A DNA stretch of 64,000 nucleotides. Origin: Acidobacteriota bacterium. Its GTDB lineage: Bacteria; Acidobacteriota; Blastocatellia; Pyrinomonadales; Pyrinomonadaceae. Positions 17,620 to 27,243 of the stretch are shown here, piece by piece. Position 1 is the first letter of the stretch; each line of letters starts with the position of its first letter. The position numbers were made by a program, and so were the translations under genes. The notes under the pieces are model-generated. The model did not search any database. It was not told the origin of the DNA and saw only the letters and a program-made list of their open reading frames with translations. The stretch is from assembly GCA_023436495.1 (NCBI GenBank), contig JAEZIT010000055.1:5084-69083 (forward strand), in the 5' to 3' direction.

Positions 17620-17810
17620 GGCCGATCAGTATTTTCGTCGACGCCAACTCGCGCCGTTCGGCCCGAGATCGGGTTCCACATAAATGTCGGTTACTTTGAC
17701 CGGGAAAGCGGGTTGCTTCATCTCTGCCTCCGCTCCGGATCCTCTGGCCTGTGCTGCATCTTTTCTGCAGGGGCAAGGCATCGTATAATCGATCTGCCGG
17801 TGCTCTTGTG

Positions 17811-18965
17811 ATGAAGCAACTTACGTTATTTGCGGGTCTTGTTGTGCTAACGGCTGCTGTCGCGGCTGCCGGGCAGTCGCGGCCAACCGCAATTTCGCCC
17901 GGAAATGAAAAAACAAACAGGCGGCCGGCAGCGGAAGCAACTAAAACTCCGCCCGCGACGCAGGTGGAAGCGGCCGACGACGCGGGTGATGTGATCACGG
18001 TCGACACGCGGCTCGTGACGATCCCGGTGAAGGTTATTGATCGAAAGAATCGCTTCGTCAGCGGCTTGACGAAGGGTGATTTCAGGGTTTCCGAGAACGG
18101 CATTCCGCAGGAGATCACCCATTTTTCCAACGAACAGGAGCCATTTACGGTCGCGCTCGTCTTGGACATGAGTTATTCGACGACGTTCAAGCTCGAAGAG
18201 ATCCAGATGGCGGCGATCGCATTTGTCGACAAACTTCGCCGGAACGACAAAGTCCTCGTCGTCTCCTTCGACAAGGACGTAGCGATTCGTTGCGAGCCAA
18301 CCTCCGACCGCAAAACGATTTATAAGGCCATTATGAGCACGAAGATCGGCACCGGCACAAGCCTCTATGAAGCCGTGGATCTTGTGCTGAATTCCAGTCT
18401 GCGCCGGGTTGACGGACGAAAAGCCGTTATTCTATTTACCGACGGCGTAGATACAAGCAGCGAGAACGCAAACGACCGCGAAAACCTCTCAGACGCAATG
18501 GAAAGCGATGCTCTTGTGTTCCCGATCCGTTACGACACGTTTCGCGACGTTCAGGCGATGAAGGACAAACCCGTTATCGAACATCCGAATTCGCCGACAA
18601 AAACTACCCCGCCGATCGTGCCGTCAACAAAGGGCAGTCCTCTGCCGTTTCCCCTCGAAATGATCGGAATGCCTAGTTCTAAAGGAACTTCCGCTGAGGA
18701 ATACGCCAGCGCCGAGGAATACCTGAAACAGCTCGCCATTCGCACGGGCGGCGATATCTACATCGCTAGCAGCGTCGATAATCTGACGATCGCTTTTTCG
18801 CAGATCGCCAGCGAGCTGCGGGAATTTTATAGCCTGGGCTATTATCCGCGCGAAGACGGCACGCCGGGACAGTCTATTAGGGTAAAGGTACAGGTCAATA
18901 GAAAAGAGGTTGCCGTTCGGTCAAAGAACAGCTACGTCGTCGGCGGAGAAAAGACCAAGAGATAA
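17811..18965 (+). CDS. VWFA-related Acidobacterial domain protein, copy 2
   Basis: A 384-residue secreted paralogue of the preceding gene. It has a signal peptide (MKQLTLFAGLVVLTAAVAAAG), a polar linker, VDTRLVTIPVKVIDRKNRFV, a VWA domain with MIDAS DMSYS, GTGTSLYEA and FTDGVD, and the closing SLGYYPREDG and VQVNRKEVAVR segments. A TATAAT at 17784-17789 lies just upstream, giving a very short leader. The start at 17811 is chosen because the signal peptide begins there. The tandem arrangement indicates duplication, while the divergent linker and insert regions suggest it is old. Confidence 0.9.
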   Translation: MKQLTLFAGLVVLTAAVAAAGQSRPTAISPGNEKTNRRPAAEATKTPPATQVEAADDAGDVITVDTRLVTIPVKVIDRKNRFVSGLTKGDFRVSENGIPQEITHFSNEQEPFTVALVLDMSYSTTFKLEEIQMAAIAFVDKLRRNDKVLVVSFDKDVAIRCEPTSDRKTIYKAIMSTKIGTGTSLYEAVDLVLNSSLRRVDGRKAVILFTDGVDTSSENANDRENLSDAMESDALVFPIRYDTFRDVQAMKDKPVIEHPNSPTKTTPPIVPSTKGSPLPFPLEMIGMPSSKGTSAEEYASAEEYLKQLAIRTGGDIYIASSVDNLTIAFSQIASELREFYSLGYYPREDGTPGQSIRVKVQVNRKEVAVRSKNSYVVGGEKTKR

Positions 18966-18981
18966 AGCCGCAGTATTTGGA

Positions 18982-20277
18982 TCAGATCTCGGTGCCATCG
19001 GAGATCAAAGCGTTTTTCGGTACGATGATGATACCGTCGCGGATGAAGTATGTGCGGTCCGGCGAGTCATAATTCTCCATCCCATTCATATTCAGCAACT
19101 TAACGTTCTTTCCGATACGGACGTTCTTGTCGATGATAGCCTTGCGTATCTCACAGTTCGGCCCGATCCCGACATGCGGCCTCTGTTCATTGAGATTCGC
19201 CGTTATCTCGTCGATCGTCTCGAAAAAATCGGAACCCATAATTATCGACGATTCGATACGCGTGCCCGTATCAATGCGGCTGCGCAGGCCGATGATCGAA
19301 TTACGTGCATAAACGCCATTAAGAATGCAGCCTTCGCTGACCATTGAACTGTCGATATCGCAGCCGTTCAATTTTGACGGCGGCAAGTAGCGGCTGCGGC
19401 TGTAGATCGGAGCTTCGGCGTTAAAGAAATTAAATTTTGGCAGCGGCGCAGCCAGGTCGAGGTTCGCTTCGTAGAAGGCGCGGATCGTTCCGATATCTTC
19501 CCAATAATCCTGATACAGATACGCCTGAACGTTATATTTGTCGATCGCGCACGGAATGATCTCACGTCCGAAATCGACCCAGGTGTTATCGGTTTTCAGA
19601 AGCTCGACAAGGCGGTCGTAATTGAAAACGTAAATACCCATCGACGCAAGAAAGGGCCGGGCTTCAGCTTCTTCGGGCGAGAGGCCGAATTGGGTCGTAT
19701 CGACCCGCATTGCCTCCAGGCCGCTGCCCGTCGGCTTCTCGCTGAATTCGACGATCTCGCCGCTGCCGTTGGTCTTGAGCAGGCCGAATTCTGAGGCTTC
19801 GTCCGGACGGCAGGGAATTACGGAGATAGTGACGTCAGCGTTCGTTTCGAAATGGCGGGCGAGAAATTGTCGATAGTCCATTCGATACAAGTGATCGCCA
19901 GAGAGGATCAGAAGGGTATTGACGCGCCAATCGCGAAGGTGCGGCAGCATCTGCCGTACGGCGTCCGCTGTACCCTGGAACCAGTCCTTGTTCTCGCGGG
20001 TCTGTTCGGCAGCCAAAACCTCTACAAAGCCGGTCGAAAAGCTGGAAAACCGGTATGTCCGCGAAACGTGTCGGTTCAAAGAAGCGGAATTGTATTGCGT
20101 CAGGACAAAGATCTGCGTGATCGTCGAATTGATGCAGTTGGAAACCGGTACGTCGATCAGACGGTACTTGCCGCCGAGCGGCACCGCAGGTTTCGAACGC
20201 TCTCTTGTAAGGGGAAACAGCCGTGTGCCCGCTCCGCCGCCGAGGATCACAGCCACGACATTTTCATATTGCGCCAT
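18982..20277 (-). CDS. glgC: Glucose-1-phosphate adenylyltransferase
   Basis: ADP-glucose pyrophosphorylase, the committing step of glycogen synthesis. The N-terminal nucleotidyltransferase domain starts VVAVILGGGAGTRLFPLT with RSKPAVPLGGKYRLID, and includes the DHLYRMDY loop. The C-terminal left-handed beta-helix (from about residue 300) carries the allosteric region. I choose the ATG giving 431 residues, because the alternative upstream start is TTG and adds 24 residues outside the usual domain boundary. Other glycogen genes are absent from this window. It is convergent with VWFA copy 2. Confidence 0.95.
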   Translation of the reverse strand: MAQYENVVAVILGGGAGTRLFPLTRERSKPAVPLGGKYRLIDVPVSNCINSTITQIFVLTQYNSASLNRHVSRTYRFSSFSTGFVEVLAAEQTRENKDWFQGTADAVRQMLPHLRDWRVNTLLILSGDHLYRMDYRQFLARHFETNADVTISVIPCRPDEASEFGLLKTNGSGEIVEFSEKPTGSGLEAMRVDTTQFGLSPEEAEARPFLASMGIYVFNYDRLVELLKTDNTWVDFGREIIPCAIDKYNVQAYLYQDYWEDIGTIRAFYEANLDLAAPLPKFNFFNAEAPIYSRSRYLPPSKLNGCDIDSSMVSEGCILNGVYARNSIIGLRSRIDTGTRIESSIIMGSDFFETIDEITANLNEQRPHVGIGPNCEIRKAIIDKNVRIGKNVKLLNMNGMENYDSPDRTYFIRDGIIIVPKNALISDGTEI

Positions 20278-20409
20278 ACGTTCAAGGAAGAAACGATCTA
20301 CTGTCGGTACTGCATTCACAGGATAGCCGTTATAGGCTTTTGTTTTCAAGATGTAATCGAACTTTGTAATTTACAAATCGTAAATGGTCATTGATAATTC
20401 GAATTGGAA

Positions 20410-21171
20410 ATGTGGTATTGGACAAAAGTTTTATTTCTGATCCTGATCGGCGCGGTCAGTGTTTGGCTGTTGTATGAAATAGTGACGTTCCCGCATATCT
20501 GGAATCTGAGGACCGAAAATCCCGTGACGACGTCAATGATCGAATACAGGCTGTCTGAGGCTCGTGCCGACGGCAGAGAGCCGCGAAAATACATGATCTG
20601 GATGCCGATCGAACAGATATCTCCAAATCTTCAGCGGGCAGTACTCGCAGGCGAGGATTCGCGATTCTTCGTTCATAACGGATTCGATTGGGAGGCTATC
20701 CAGAAGGCTTGGGACGAAGCCGTGCGCGAGGGGGAAAAGGAGGCAAAGGCCGAAGGCGATTATGACCCGAACGATTGGATCCCGCCAATGCCGAGCTTCA
20801 AACGAGGAGCATCGACCGTTACGCAGCAGCTCGCGAAAAACCTATACCTTTCCGAAGACCGGAATTTCCTGCGTAAGGGCCGCGAGGCTGTTTACACGTA
20901 TTTTCTGGAAAGGGACCTGTCGAAAAAGCGGATACTCGAGATCTATTTGAACGTGATCGAATGGGGCGACGGAATTTACGGGGCAGAGGCCGCGTCGCGC
21001 GCATATTTCAAAAAGTCCGCCTCGAATCTGTCTCGCGACGAGGCAGCCTTTCTCGCGGCAATGATCCCAAGCCCTTTGAACATTTTTAATCCCGCCAAGA
21101 ACCGCAAACGCGTGGTTCGCCGGCAACGCGTCATCCTCCGCGGCATGAACTCCATAAAGCTCGACTATTGA
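20410..21171 (+). CDS. mtgA: Monofunctional biosynthetic peptidoglycan transglycosylase
   Basis: A GT51 enzyme that polymerises lipid II into glycan strands at the inner membrane. The 253 residues have one N-terminal membrane anchor (about 6-24), then the GT51 motifs EDSRFFVHNGFDW with catalytic Glu, GASTVTQQLAKNLYL, RKGREA, and KKRILEIYLNVIEWGDGIYGAEAASRAYF. There is no transpeptidase domain, which defines the monofunctional class. A lysine/acidic-rich insert (EGEKEAKAEGDYDPND) sits between the first two motifs. A TTG two codons upstream is a possible alternative start. Confidence 0.95.
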   Translation: MWYWTKVLFLILIGAVSVWLLYEIVTFPHIWNLRTENPVTTSMIEYRLSEARADGREPRKYMIWMPIEQISPNLQRAVLAGEDSRFFVHNGFDWEAIQKAWDEAVREGEKEAKAEGDYDPNDWIPPMPSFKRGASTVTQQLAKNLYLSEDRNFLRKGREAVYTYFLERDLSKKRILEIYLNVIEWGDGIYGAEAASRAYFKKSASNLSRDEAAFLAAMIPSPLNIFNPAKNRKRVVRRQRVILRGMNSIKLDY

Positions 21172-21277
21172 TCCGAACAGAAAACTCTTTTCCACAAAAG
21201 CGCTTTCGGTTTATAATCGTCGCTATTCGAGAAGACTGTTATTCGTCACATATAGAAGCGGACCTGCAGGAGGGAAG

Positions 21278-21865
21278 ATGAAAAGAGTAATAATCTCGGC
21301 GGTGCTTGTTTTGACAGCCGCCGTCTTGTTCACGGTCTTTACGGTGAACCGCAGCGGGCACAGCCTCGCACAGGAAAATCAGGACAAAAAAATGCCCGAG
21401 ACGATCATTCTCGGGAAAGATGCAAAACTCGGAGCGGTGACTTTCAATCATGTCAACCATAACGGCGGCAAATACAGCATCGACGGCACCGGCCCTATCG
21501 CGTGTATTGAATGTCATCATACGGCGCAGCCGGCGAGCGAGCTGGCGAAGCATCCGCCCCTAAAAACGGCTTGGCCGGCTGACCGTACAACGATACTGAC
21601 AGCCGACCTGTTTGCCAAAGATCCGGCCGCCGCGGGAGTTGCGGCATGCCGCGATTGTCATGCAAGGGCGGGAGAAAAGCCCAAGCTGATGGCCGCGATC
21701 CCAGAGATAAAACACGAATCAAGCACCGCGCTCATCCAGCTTACGAATCAGCAGGCGTTTCACCGCAACTGCGCCGGGTGCCACACCGAAGTGGTCAAGG
21801 AGCGTAAGACCGCTAAAGCTCCGACGACCATGCAATGTACGATGTGCCACAAGCGTTCGGCTTGA
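21278..21865 (+). CDS. Periplasmic tetraheme c-type cytochrome (class III/c7-like)
   Basis: A 195-residue protein with an N-terminal signal or anchor (MKRVIISAVLVLTAAVLFTVF) and four CxxCH haem-attachment sites: CIECH, CRDCH, CAGCH and CTMCH. Extra histidines (FNHVNH, CHHT, KHESS, FHRNC) are placed to act as distal ligands, as in bis-His class III cytochromes. A strong GGAGGG site precedes the ATG. It would be an electron carrier in the periplasm. No quinol dehydrogenase or terminal reductase is adjacent, so its redox partner is unknown. Confidence 0.92.
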   Translation: MKRVIISAVLVLTAAVLFTVFTVNRSGHSLAQENQDKKMPETIILGKDAKLGAVTFNHVNHNGGKYSIDGTGPIACIECHHTAQPASELAKHPPLKTAWPADRTTILTADLFAKDPAAAGVAACRDCHARAGEKPKLMAAIPEIKHESSTALIQLTNQQAFHRNCAGCHTEVVKERKTAKAPTTMQCTMCHKRSA

Positions 21866-24058
21866 TCACTTGCCTGCGGCGGCGCGCTGCGTTTTCGCGC
21901 CGCCTACTATATTCATTTCATTCAGGATCCAGCCGGCATTGCCGACCTTTTCCGTAACGAACAGAACGAAGCGGATATCGACCGAGATAGTACGGCCCTT
22001 GTTCGGATCGTAGTACATATCGTTGCCAAGCCCTTCGTAATTACCATCGAATGCGATACCGACCTGCCGGCCATATGCGTCGAGCACAGGGCTGCCGCTG
22101 TTGCCGCCGATGATGTCGTTTGTCGAGAGGAAATTGACAACGACGCTGTCGCCTTCGCCGAAGCGGCCGAAATCACGCGACTTCTGAAGCTGCTTCAAGC
22201 TTTCGGGCATGTCGAACGGATTGATGCCGGTGTCCTTTTCAAGCATTCCCTTGATGGTCGTGAACGGCGTGTAATACGTCGCCTCTCGCGGGCTGTAGCC
22301 CTTGACGTAGCCGTACGTGAAGCGAAGCGTTGAATTCGCGTCCGGATAAGGCGTAACGCCCTTCATTTCCGCCATCGCCTGTTGATAGAGCAAGCGGAGG
22401 CCGTCGATCTCGTCGGTGAATTTCGCGCCGCGCGCGGCCATTGCATTGCGCTCCTTAACAAGCCCTTCAACGAATCCAAGAATATTCTCGCGCTCCTGCA
22501 CAAATTCCATTGTCCTCGGCCCGTACAATCCGGCAACCTTCTCAGGCGACGCATATTCGCCCGTTGCGATCGATTCCGCGAAAGCAGCCTCGGCATCGCG
22601 GCGTGCCGGGCCCTGAAGCGAACCGAAGAGCTTTTCGGCCGGTTCGAACTTAAGCCCGTTCGGCAGTTCAGAAAGCTCGCGTAACATAAACTTGATCATT
22701 TCGCGTTCATAGATAGGTTCGCGGTTTTCGTACGATTTCTTGATCTCCTCGAGTTTAGCGGCCTTTTCCGCGTCGGTCATCGATTTGTTCTGTACGCGGG
22801 TGAAATTTACGGCGTCATAGATGGCCTTAAGCACGGGCGTCAGCGACGCGCTCGGGAAACGGCTAAGAATCACGTCGCGTTTTGCGGTGGCGTTGTTCGC
22901 TTCCGAAACGCTTTTCAGCTCGGGGAGGACATTGCCGTATTTGGCCTGCCTTGCCGGGTCTTTGGCGATCCAGGCGGCGAGCTGAGCTTCTTCGGCCTGG
23001 CGTTTTTCGACTACATCCGCCTGTGCGAATTTTTCGGCGCTGCCTTTATACACTTTGCGGTAGTTGTCGAAATTCGCGATCTCCGACTGGTATTTGATCC
23101 GTTTTTCCGAATCGGTCTCACCGATCAGCCGCAGGGCTGCGCTGCGTGCGTCGAGCCATGCCGACAAGAAAGGGAAGTTCGCATCGCGTGCATAAGCGAT
23201 CGACTGACTCTCGCGATAGCGCGTCGTCGAACCCGGGTACCCGAGAATGAATACAAAATCGTCATCTTTAAGCCCGCCGATGTTCATCGTCAGGAAAACC
23301 TTCGATTTGTAGGGAACATTGTTCGGCGAATATTCGGCCGAGCTGCCGTCCGGCGCGACGTATGCACGCAGGAATGTGAAATCGCCCGTGTGGCGCGTCC
23401 ATTCGAAGTTATCCGGGTCGCCGCCGAAAACGCCGATATTGCGAGGCGGAGCGTAAACGATTCGGACGTCGCGGATAGGCTTCGTCTCGTAAAGATAATG
23501 GAAATAGCCGCTGTTAAGCGTCTGGATGCGGATCTGCGAGCCTGTTGGAGCTTTTGCCTGCTCGGCTGCTGTCAATGCGTCGATGTTCTTCTTTATCGCC
23601 GCGGCAAGAGCTTCGCCGGTAAGGTTTTCAGTTCCCTGGCGGATCTTTGCGGTCACGTCTTCGACACGCTCGGTTATGAAAACAGCGTAGCCTTTTGCAG
23701 GTATCTCCTCACCGCGGTTGCCGGCGCGGAACCCTTTTTCAACGAGGTCGTTTTCCGGCGTCGATGCCGAAACCAGCCCGTCGAAGCCGCAGTGGTGATT
23801 CGTCAAGATAAGCCCTTCGGGCGAAACGAATTCCGCAGTGCAGCCAATGCTAAGGCGAACGACCGCTTCGCTCAATCCGCCGCCGTTCGGGTTGTAGATC
23901 TCCTTCGGGTCGATCTTCAATCCCTTCTTTTTCAGATCCAGCGTCGCGATCCGGTCCGGAGTGTACATGCCCTCATCACGGGCAAACGAGAACGTCACCG
24001 ACGACAGAAGTACCGCGGTCATCAGGAGCGACGAGAGAATACTATTCTTTAATTTCAT
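21866..24058 (-). CDS. S46 family dipeptidyl-peptidase (DPP7/DPP11-like)
   Basis: A secreted 730-residue serine exopeptidase releasing dipeptides from peptide N-termini. After a signal peptide (to about residue 26), the chymotrypsin-like part shows the His motif LTNHHCGFDG (about 86-94), and the Ser motif GGNSGSPVLDAYG lies near residue 655. A helical insert domain fills the centre. The residue region after the Ser motif reads IAFDGNYEG. A Gly at the S1 position is the DPP7-like pattern, whereas DPP11 has Arg (from memory), so a hydrophobic P1 preference is inferred. It is convergent with the cytochrome gene, with no gap. Confidence 0.93.
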   Translation of the reverse strand: MKLKNSILSSLLMTAVLLSSVTFSFARDEGMYTPDRIATLDLKKKGLKIDPKEIYNPNGGGLSEAVVRLSIGCTAEFVSPEGLILTNHHCGFDGLVSASTPENDLVEKGFRAGNRGEEIPAKGYAVFITERVEDVTAKIRQGTENLTGEALAAAIKKNIDALTAAEQAKAPTGSQIRIQTLNSGYFHYLYETKPIRDVRIVYAPPRNIGVFGGDPDNFEWTRHTGDFTFLRAYVAPDGSSAEYSPNNVPYKSKVFLTMNIGGLKDDDFVFILGYPGSTTRYRESQSIAYARDANFPFLSAWLDARSAALRLIGETDSEKRIKYQSEIANFDNYRKVYKGSAEKFAQADVVEKRQAEEAQLAAWIAKDPARQAKYGNVLPELKSVSEANNATAKRDVILSRFPSASLTPVLKAIYDAVNFTRVQNKSMTDAEKAAKLEEIKKSYENREPIYEREMIKFMLRELSELPNGLKFEPAEKLFGSLQGPARRDAEAAFAESIATGEYASPEKVAGLYGPRTMEFVQERENILGFVEGLVKERNAMAARGAKFTDEIDGLRLLYQQAMAEMKGVTPYPDANSTLRFTYGYVKGYSPREATYYTPFTTIKGMLEKDTGINPFDMPESLKQLQKSRDFGRFGEGDSVVVNFLSTNDIIGGNSGSPVLDAYGRQVGIAFDGNYEGLGNDMYYDPNKGRTISVDIRFVLFVTEKVGNAGWILNEMNIVGGAKTQRAAAGK

Positions 24059-24196
24059 GAGTCGATTCCTATTTTCTTAAGGTGATATATTCGAACAGAA
24101 CATTATACCGAACTCGCCGGTATTTGCTGAGCATAGGATTCAATAATATGAGGTTATTGTTGCAAGTGAAATCCGTTGCGAATCGTATAGAGGCAA

Positions 24197-24230
24197 CAAA
24201 AAAGCGAGTCGATTTCGACTCGCTTTTTTT
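24197..24230 (-). terminator. Bidirectional intrinsic terminator after the M23 peptidase gene
   Basis: A perfect hairpin, AAGCGAGTCGA-TT-TCGACTCGCTT, is flanked by an A run on one side and a T run on the other. It lies immediately after the stop of the minus-strand M23 gene and upstream of the S46 peptidase gene. Confidence 0.9.
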
Positions 24231-25037
24231 CTATCCGTTGATCTTTCTAATCTCCATCGGTTCCGGGGGAAGAAATCGCCGGGGGTTGATGGGTTTATCG
24301 TGAAGACGGAGCTCGTAGTGCAGGTGCGGGCCGGTCGACCGTCCAGTGGAACCTACAAGAGCCATTAATTGGCCGCGGCGGACGGGCTCACCGACCTCGA
24401 CCTCGATCCTGGACAGGTGGCCGTATCGTGTAGTCAGGCCATTGCCGTGATCTACCTCGACCATGTTGCCGTAACCGCCCTGCCAACCGGCTTTGATCAC
24501 CGTGCCGTTCGCCGGAGCGACGACCAGATCGCCGCGGTCGCCGTCAATGTCCATGCCGGCGTGGAATTCGTAAGTGCGGCCGCCGAAGGGGTTGCGGCGA
24601 AATCCGAATTCGTTGTTGATCTTGCCCATGTGGGCCCAAATTGTCGGAAGGTTAACGGGATCGGCAGTCGTCTGAATTACCTTAAGACGGTTCTCGACCT
24701 CTTCGTCGGACATTTCCAACCCGTTCGTTACGGCAGGACCACCGCTGTTTATCGCGATATTCTCCGTCGATCCGGGTCGGCTGTAATCTATCTTATCTGT
24801 CGTTTGTGATACTTGTGCGGAAAGTTGGGCGGTGGGCTGAGCTGAATCTGCTTGTGCGATCGTAGGGCTATTAACCACTCCGGTAATGCCTACAGCAAGT
24901 ACAGAAAGCGAGACTCCAAGAAAGACCCCAAGTGCCGAAAAATGCAGGAGGTTCTTGGAAACCCGTACCCTTCGTATATATATTTTTGATTTTAAAGAAT
25001 GCGATAAAAGAAAAGTATAAAACTTGTCATTCTGCAT
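24231..25037 (-). CDS. M23 family murein metallopeptidase
   Basis: A 268-residue envelope protein. A basic N-terminus and a hydrophobic segment (about 28-52) anchor or export it. A Ser/Gln-rich linker precedes the LytM-type peptidase domain (about 145-262), which has HAGMDIDGDRGDLV (zinc ligands H and D), TRYGHLS and GPHLHYELR (zinc His). All four zinc and catalytic positions are present, so it is probably an active endopeptidase rather than an EnvC-like activator. AAAGGAGC lies about 11 bases before the ATG. Confidence 0.92.
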   Translation of the reverse strand: MQNDKFYTFLLSHSLKSKIYIRRVRVSKNLLHFSALGVFLGVSLSVLAVGITGVVNSPTIAQADSAQPTAQLSAQVSQTTDKIDYSRPGSTENIAINSGGPAVTNGLEMSDEEVENRLKVIQTTADPVNLPTIWAHMGKINNEFGFRRNPFGGRTYEFHAGMDIDGDRGDLVVAPANGTVIKAGWQGGYGNMVEVDHGNGLTTRYGHLSRIEVEVGEPVRRGQLMALVGSTGRSTGPHLHYELRLHDKPINPRRFLPPEPMEIRKING

Positions 25038-25311
25038 TATGCTTTTAAGCTCCTTTTAATGATTACGTACCGGAAATCCAACGTTCCAGCACACGGAATC
25101 ACGCAAGAATAGCCGCGAGCGACTAACGCGAAACCTGGTTCAAGAGTTATTACTTAAAGAAAACAAAAACTCTGTCGTACAAGTGGAAGGCACACCAAAA
25201 TTACTTGACTTGATTTTTGGCTAAACAAGAGGCTAGCATATCGCGAGCCCGAAGTGCAACTGAGCAGGCGACCAGCGGCAGCCCGCCCCAGGAAGGCCTC
25301 GAATGACGGTC

Positions 25312-25524
25312 CTATTCCGTGCGGCGTCTATCGGTTCTCATTCCCTTAAGAATAAGGTAACCGACACCCAGTATAAGGACTGCAAAAACTACAACGACAA
25401 GGATCTTGATCGCTACCGTCAAGAATCCGATGAAAGCGATAAGCTGTTTAACAAACGTGATCAGCAATGCGATCAAAACCAGGATACTGCCAAATTTTCC
25501 CGCAGCCTTCATCCAAACCGGCAT
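25312..25524 (-). CDS. Small hydrophobic membrane protein
   Basis: A 70-residue protein. The ATG follows AAAGGAG at 9 bases. After an amphipathic N-terminus (MPVWMKAAGKFG) the chain is hydrophobic almost throughout, with two closely spaced membrane segments rich in Val/Ile/Leu, and ends in the basic tail KGMRTDRRRTE. No family is recognised. It lies 85 bases downstream of the B-box membrane protein on the same strand and may belong to the sigma/anti-sigma unit. Confidence 0.6.
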   Translation of the reverse strand: MPVWMKAAGKFGSILVLIALLITFVKQLIAFIGFLTVAIKILVVVVFAVLILGVGYLILKGMRTDRRRTE

Positions 25525-25609
25525 AATCAGAACTCCTTTGTCTACTGCTGTTTACCGGAAGAAATACCGTTTCTTCAACCTATCCTCCGGCGGTATTATA
25601 TCAGAGAAC

Positions 25610-26374
25610 CTATCTATCGCGCCACGTACCCGTTCTTGAGCGGTCCGTATAGCCCGCATCCGGGCTGTAATCGCGGGAACCGTAACTGCTGTCGCCCATA
25701 GCGCCCATAACGGCGGGTGACCGGTCGCGGCCCGAAAAATCCTTCCATCCATCCCCAGTGCTCTTCGGCTTAAATATATATCCGCGAAGCAGATAAATAC
25801 CTAGGCCGATGAGAAATATGGGCAGTAATCCCCGCATCAAAAATCTCAAATTGAACATCGATTGCAGGAGAAACGCCACACCGAGAATACCTAAGACGAC
25901 GCCCCACAGCTTCGGGTTGCCGGAAAAGCGCTTTACCAGAATATCTTCTGCGACATCCGGCGTAACGCCGGCACGAATCATTTGTGCCGTTCGCCAAGAA
26001 TCGAGTGCAGAAAACAGGTACATCCCTAAAAATCCAAAGAAGAACAGCGGCGTTCCGGTCAGCACCGCCATCTGGAAAAGCCCGGCAAATACGCCGAAAT
26101 AGACGAGAGCCTTCATCGTCTGGCCGTTGTAGGCGGCGCCAAGGCCCGGCAGAACTAATGAGAGCACCGTCGCGATGACGGGAGATGTGCGCTTTTTAAC
26201 GAACGGCACGTAGGAGGACTGATTATGCTGACGCAGCAGATCGACACCTTGAACGATACAGTCCTGGCAAAAAGGAAAACCTTTAATGCGGTGGTCACAG
26301 GCCGGGCAGAGAGGTTTGCCGCACCCGTTACAGTTTATTACAGCTACATTCTGGCTGTGATAAGCACAGTTCAT
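25610..26374 (-). CDS. B-box-type zinc-finger membrane protein
   Basis: A 254-residue protein. The N-terminus is a B-box-like zinc finger (MNCAYHSQNVAVINCNGCGKPLC, then CPAC, H and CQDC) covering residues 1-40. About five hydrophobic segments follow, between residues 65 and 205, including a GLGAAYNGQ turn reminiscent of TM2-type proteins. The C-terminus is a Ser/Arg/Asp-rich soluble tail. Its ATG overlaps the anti-sigma stop as TAATG, so translation is coupled. Because it follows an anti-sigma factor, a role in envelope signal sensing is inferred, not shown. Confidence 0.75.
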   Translation of the reverse strand: MNCAYHSQNVAVINCNGCGKPLCPACDHRIKGFPFCQDCIVQGVDLLRQHNQSSYVPFVKKRTSPVIATVLSLVLPGLGAAYNGQTMKALVYFGVFAGLFQMAVLTGTPLFFFGFLGMYLFSALDSWRTAQMIRAGVTPDVAEDILVKRFSGNPKLWGVVLGILGVAFLLQSMFNLRFLMRGLLPIFLIGLGIYLLRGYIFKPKSTGDGWKDFSGRDRSPAVMGAMGDSSYGSRDYSPDAGYTDRSRTGTWRDR

Positions 26375-27159
26375 TACTTCTTATCCTCTTGGTCGACGTA
26401 TGTGGTCCCTGTAATCGGTTCGCCCGTTCGAATCGCCTGCGTTGGCGTGCCTTTCCATGCCAGGGCGCCTTGATTGTAGGTCTGTTCGGCAAGCTCAAAT
26501 CCCTTCTGATACACGTTCGTAAGCGTGCCGTCCGCAGAGACGGTCTGGCTGAAGACCATAAAGGCGATCAACGCCATCATCGCGACCGGAGCAAGCTGCG
26601 GGACCGGGAGCGGGAAACTAAATCCGCGCACCCATTCAACTAATTGCGAACCCCAGGAAGCCTTAACGGCTGCTGCTTCTTCCGTCCCGATCGTGGCTTT
26701 AAGTATTCGTTCATGCAGGCCGGCAGGGACAGCCAGTTCTTCCGTCTTATATGTATAACAAGCCGCGATCGAGCGGACGACCATACCCGGAAGGTCCGTG
26801 CAGTCCGAACAAAGCACGGCATGACGCTCCCATCGATGGAAAACATTTGCCGGCAGGAAGCCGTCGAGATAATCCGTCAAAAAGCCCTCGAATTCGTCGC
26901 ACTTCATTGCAGCTTCCGGCGTCGTTTTCGACAGAATTCGGGCTTCGAGCTTTGTCATCGACATTTTCGGAGCAGATATCTCACGGCAAACGGAAAGCGC
27001 GCCCTTTACCTCGTTCAGCAGGGAATGGCAGAGCGGGCAGCTCATCGCGTGCTCTGCGACGGCCTTATTGACTTGTTTGTCCAGAGCTTTATCGAGGTAA
27101 TCGGTAAGCCGTTCCTCAAACTCGGTACAATTGATCATGTATTCCTGCTCTCGGTTCAT
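26374..27159 (-). CDS. Anti-sigma factor with two zf-HC2 zinc fingers and one membrane segment
   Basis: A 261-residue protein. The N-terminal zinc-binding anti-sigma domain has CTEFEERLTDYLD, then HAMSCPLC (the H-x3-C-x2-C signature). A second copy follows: CDEFEGFLTDYLDG and HAVLCSDC (near 118-125). One hydrophobic segment (about 190-207, VAMMALIAFMVFS) separates a cytoplasmic sigma-binding part from a short periplasmic tail. The sigma gene lies 84 bases upstream and the B-box protein overlaps downstream, making a three-gene signalling unit. An internal ATG at residue 8 with AGGA before it is an alternative start. Confidence 0.88.
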   Translation of the reverse strand: MNREQEYMINCTEFEERLTDYLDKALDKQVNKAVAEHAMSCPLCHSLLNEVKGALSVCREISAPKMSMTKLEARILSKTTPEAAMKCDEFEGFLTDYLDGFLPANVFHRWERHAVLCSDCTDLPGMVVRSIAACYTYKTEELAVPAGLHERILKATIGTEEAAAVKASWGSQLVEWVRGFSFPLPVPQLAPVAMMALIAFMVFSQTVSADGTLTNVYQKGFELAEQTYNQGALAWKGTPTQAIRTGEPITGTTYVDQEDKK

Positions 27160-27243
27160 AAAAAAACATTCCCCTTGATAATTCCATTTCTACTACTTCG
27201 GACGCTTTCCAAATCCCGATTTGCGTTTCGGGGCTTCACAGCG

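Noticed and set aside
23390..24052. Plus-strand frame of 220 codons opposite the S46 peptidase gene
   Set aside because: Shadow of the signal-peptide and His-motif region of a clear peptidase.
26415..26445. GTTCGAATC sequence resembling a tRNA T-loop
   Set aside because: Lies inside the anti-sigma coding sequence with no acceptor, D or anticodon stems around it.
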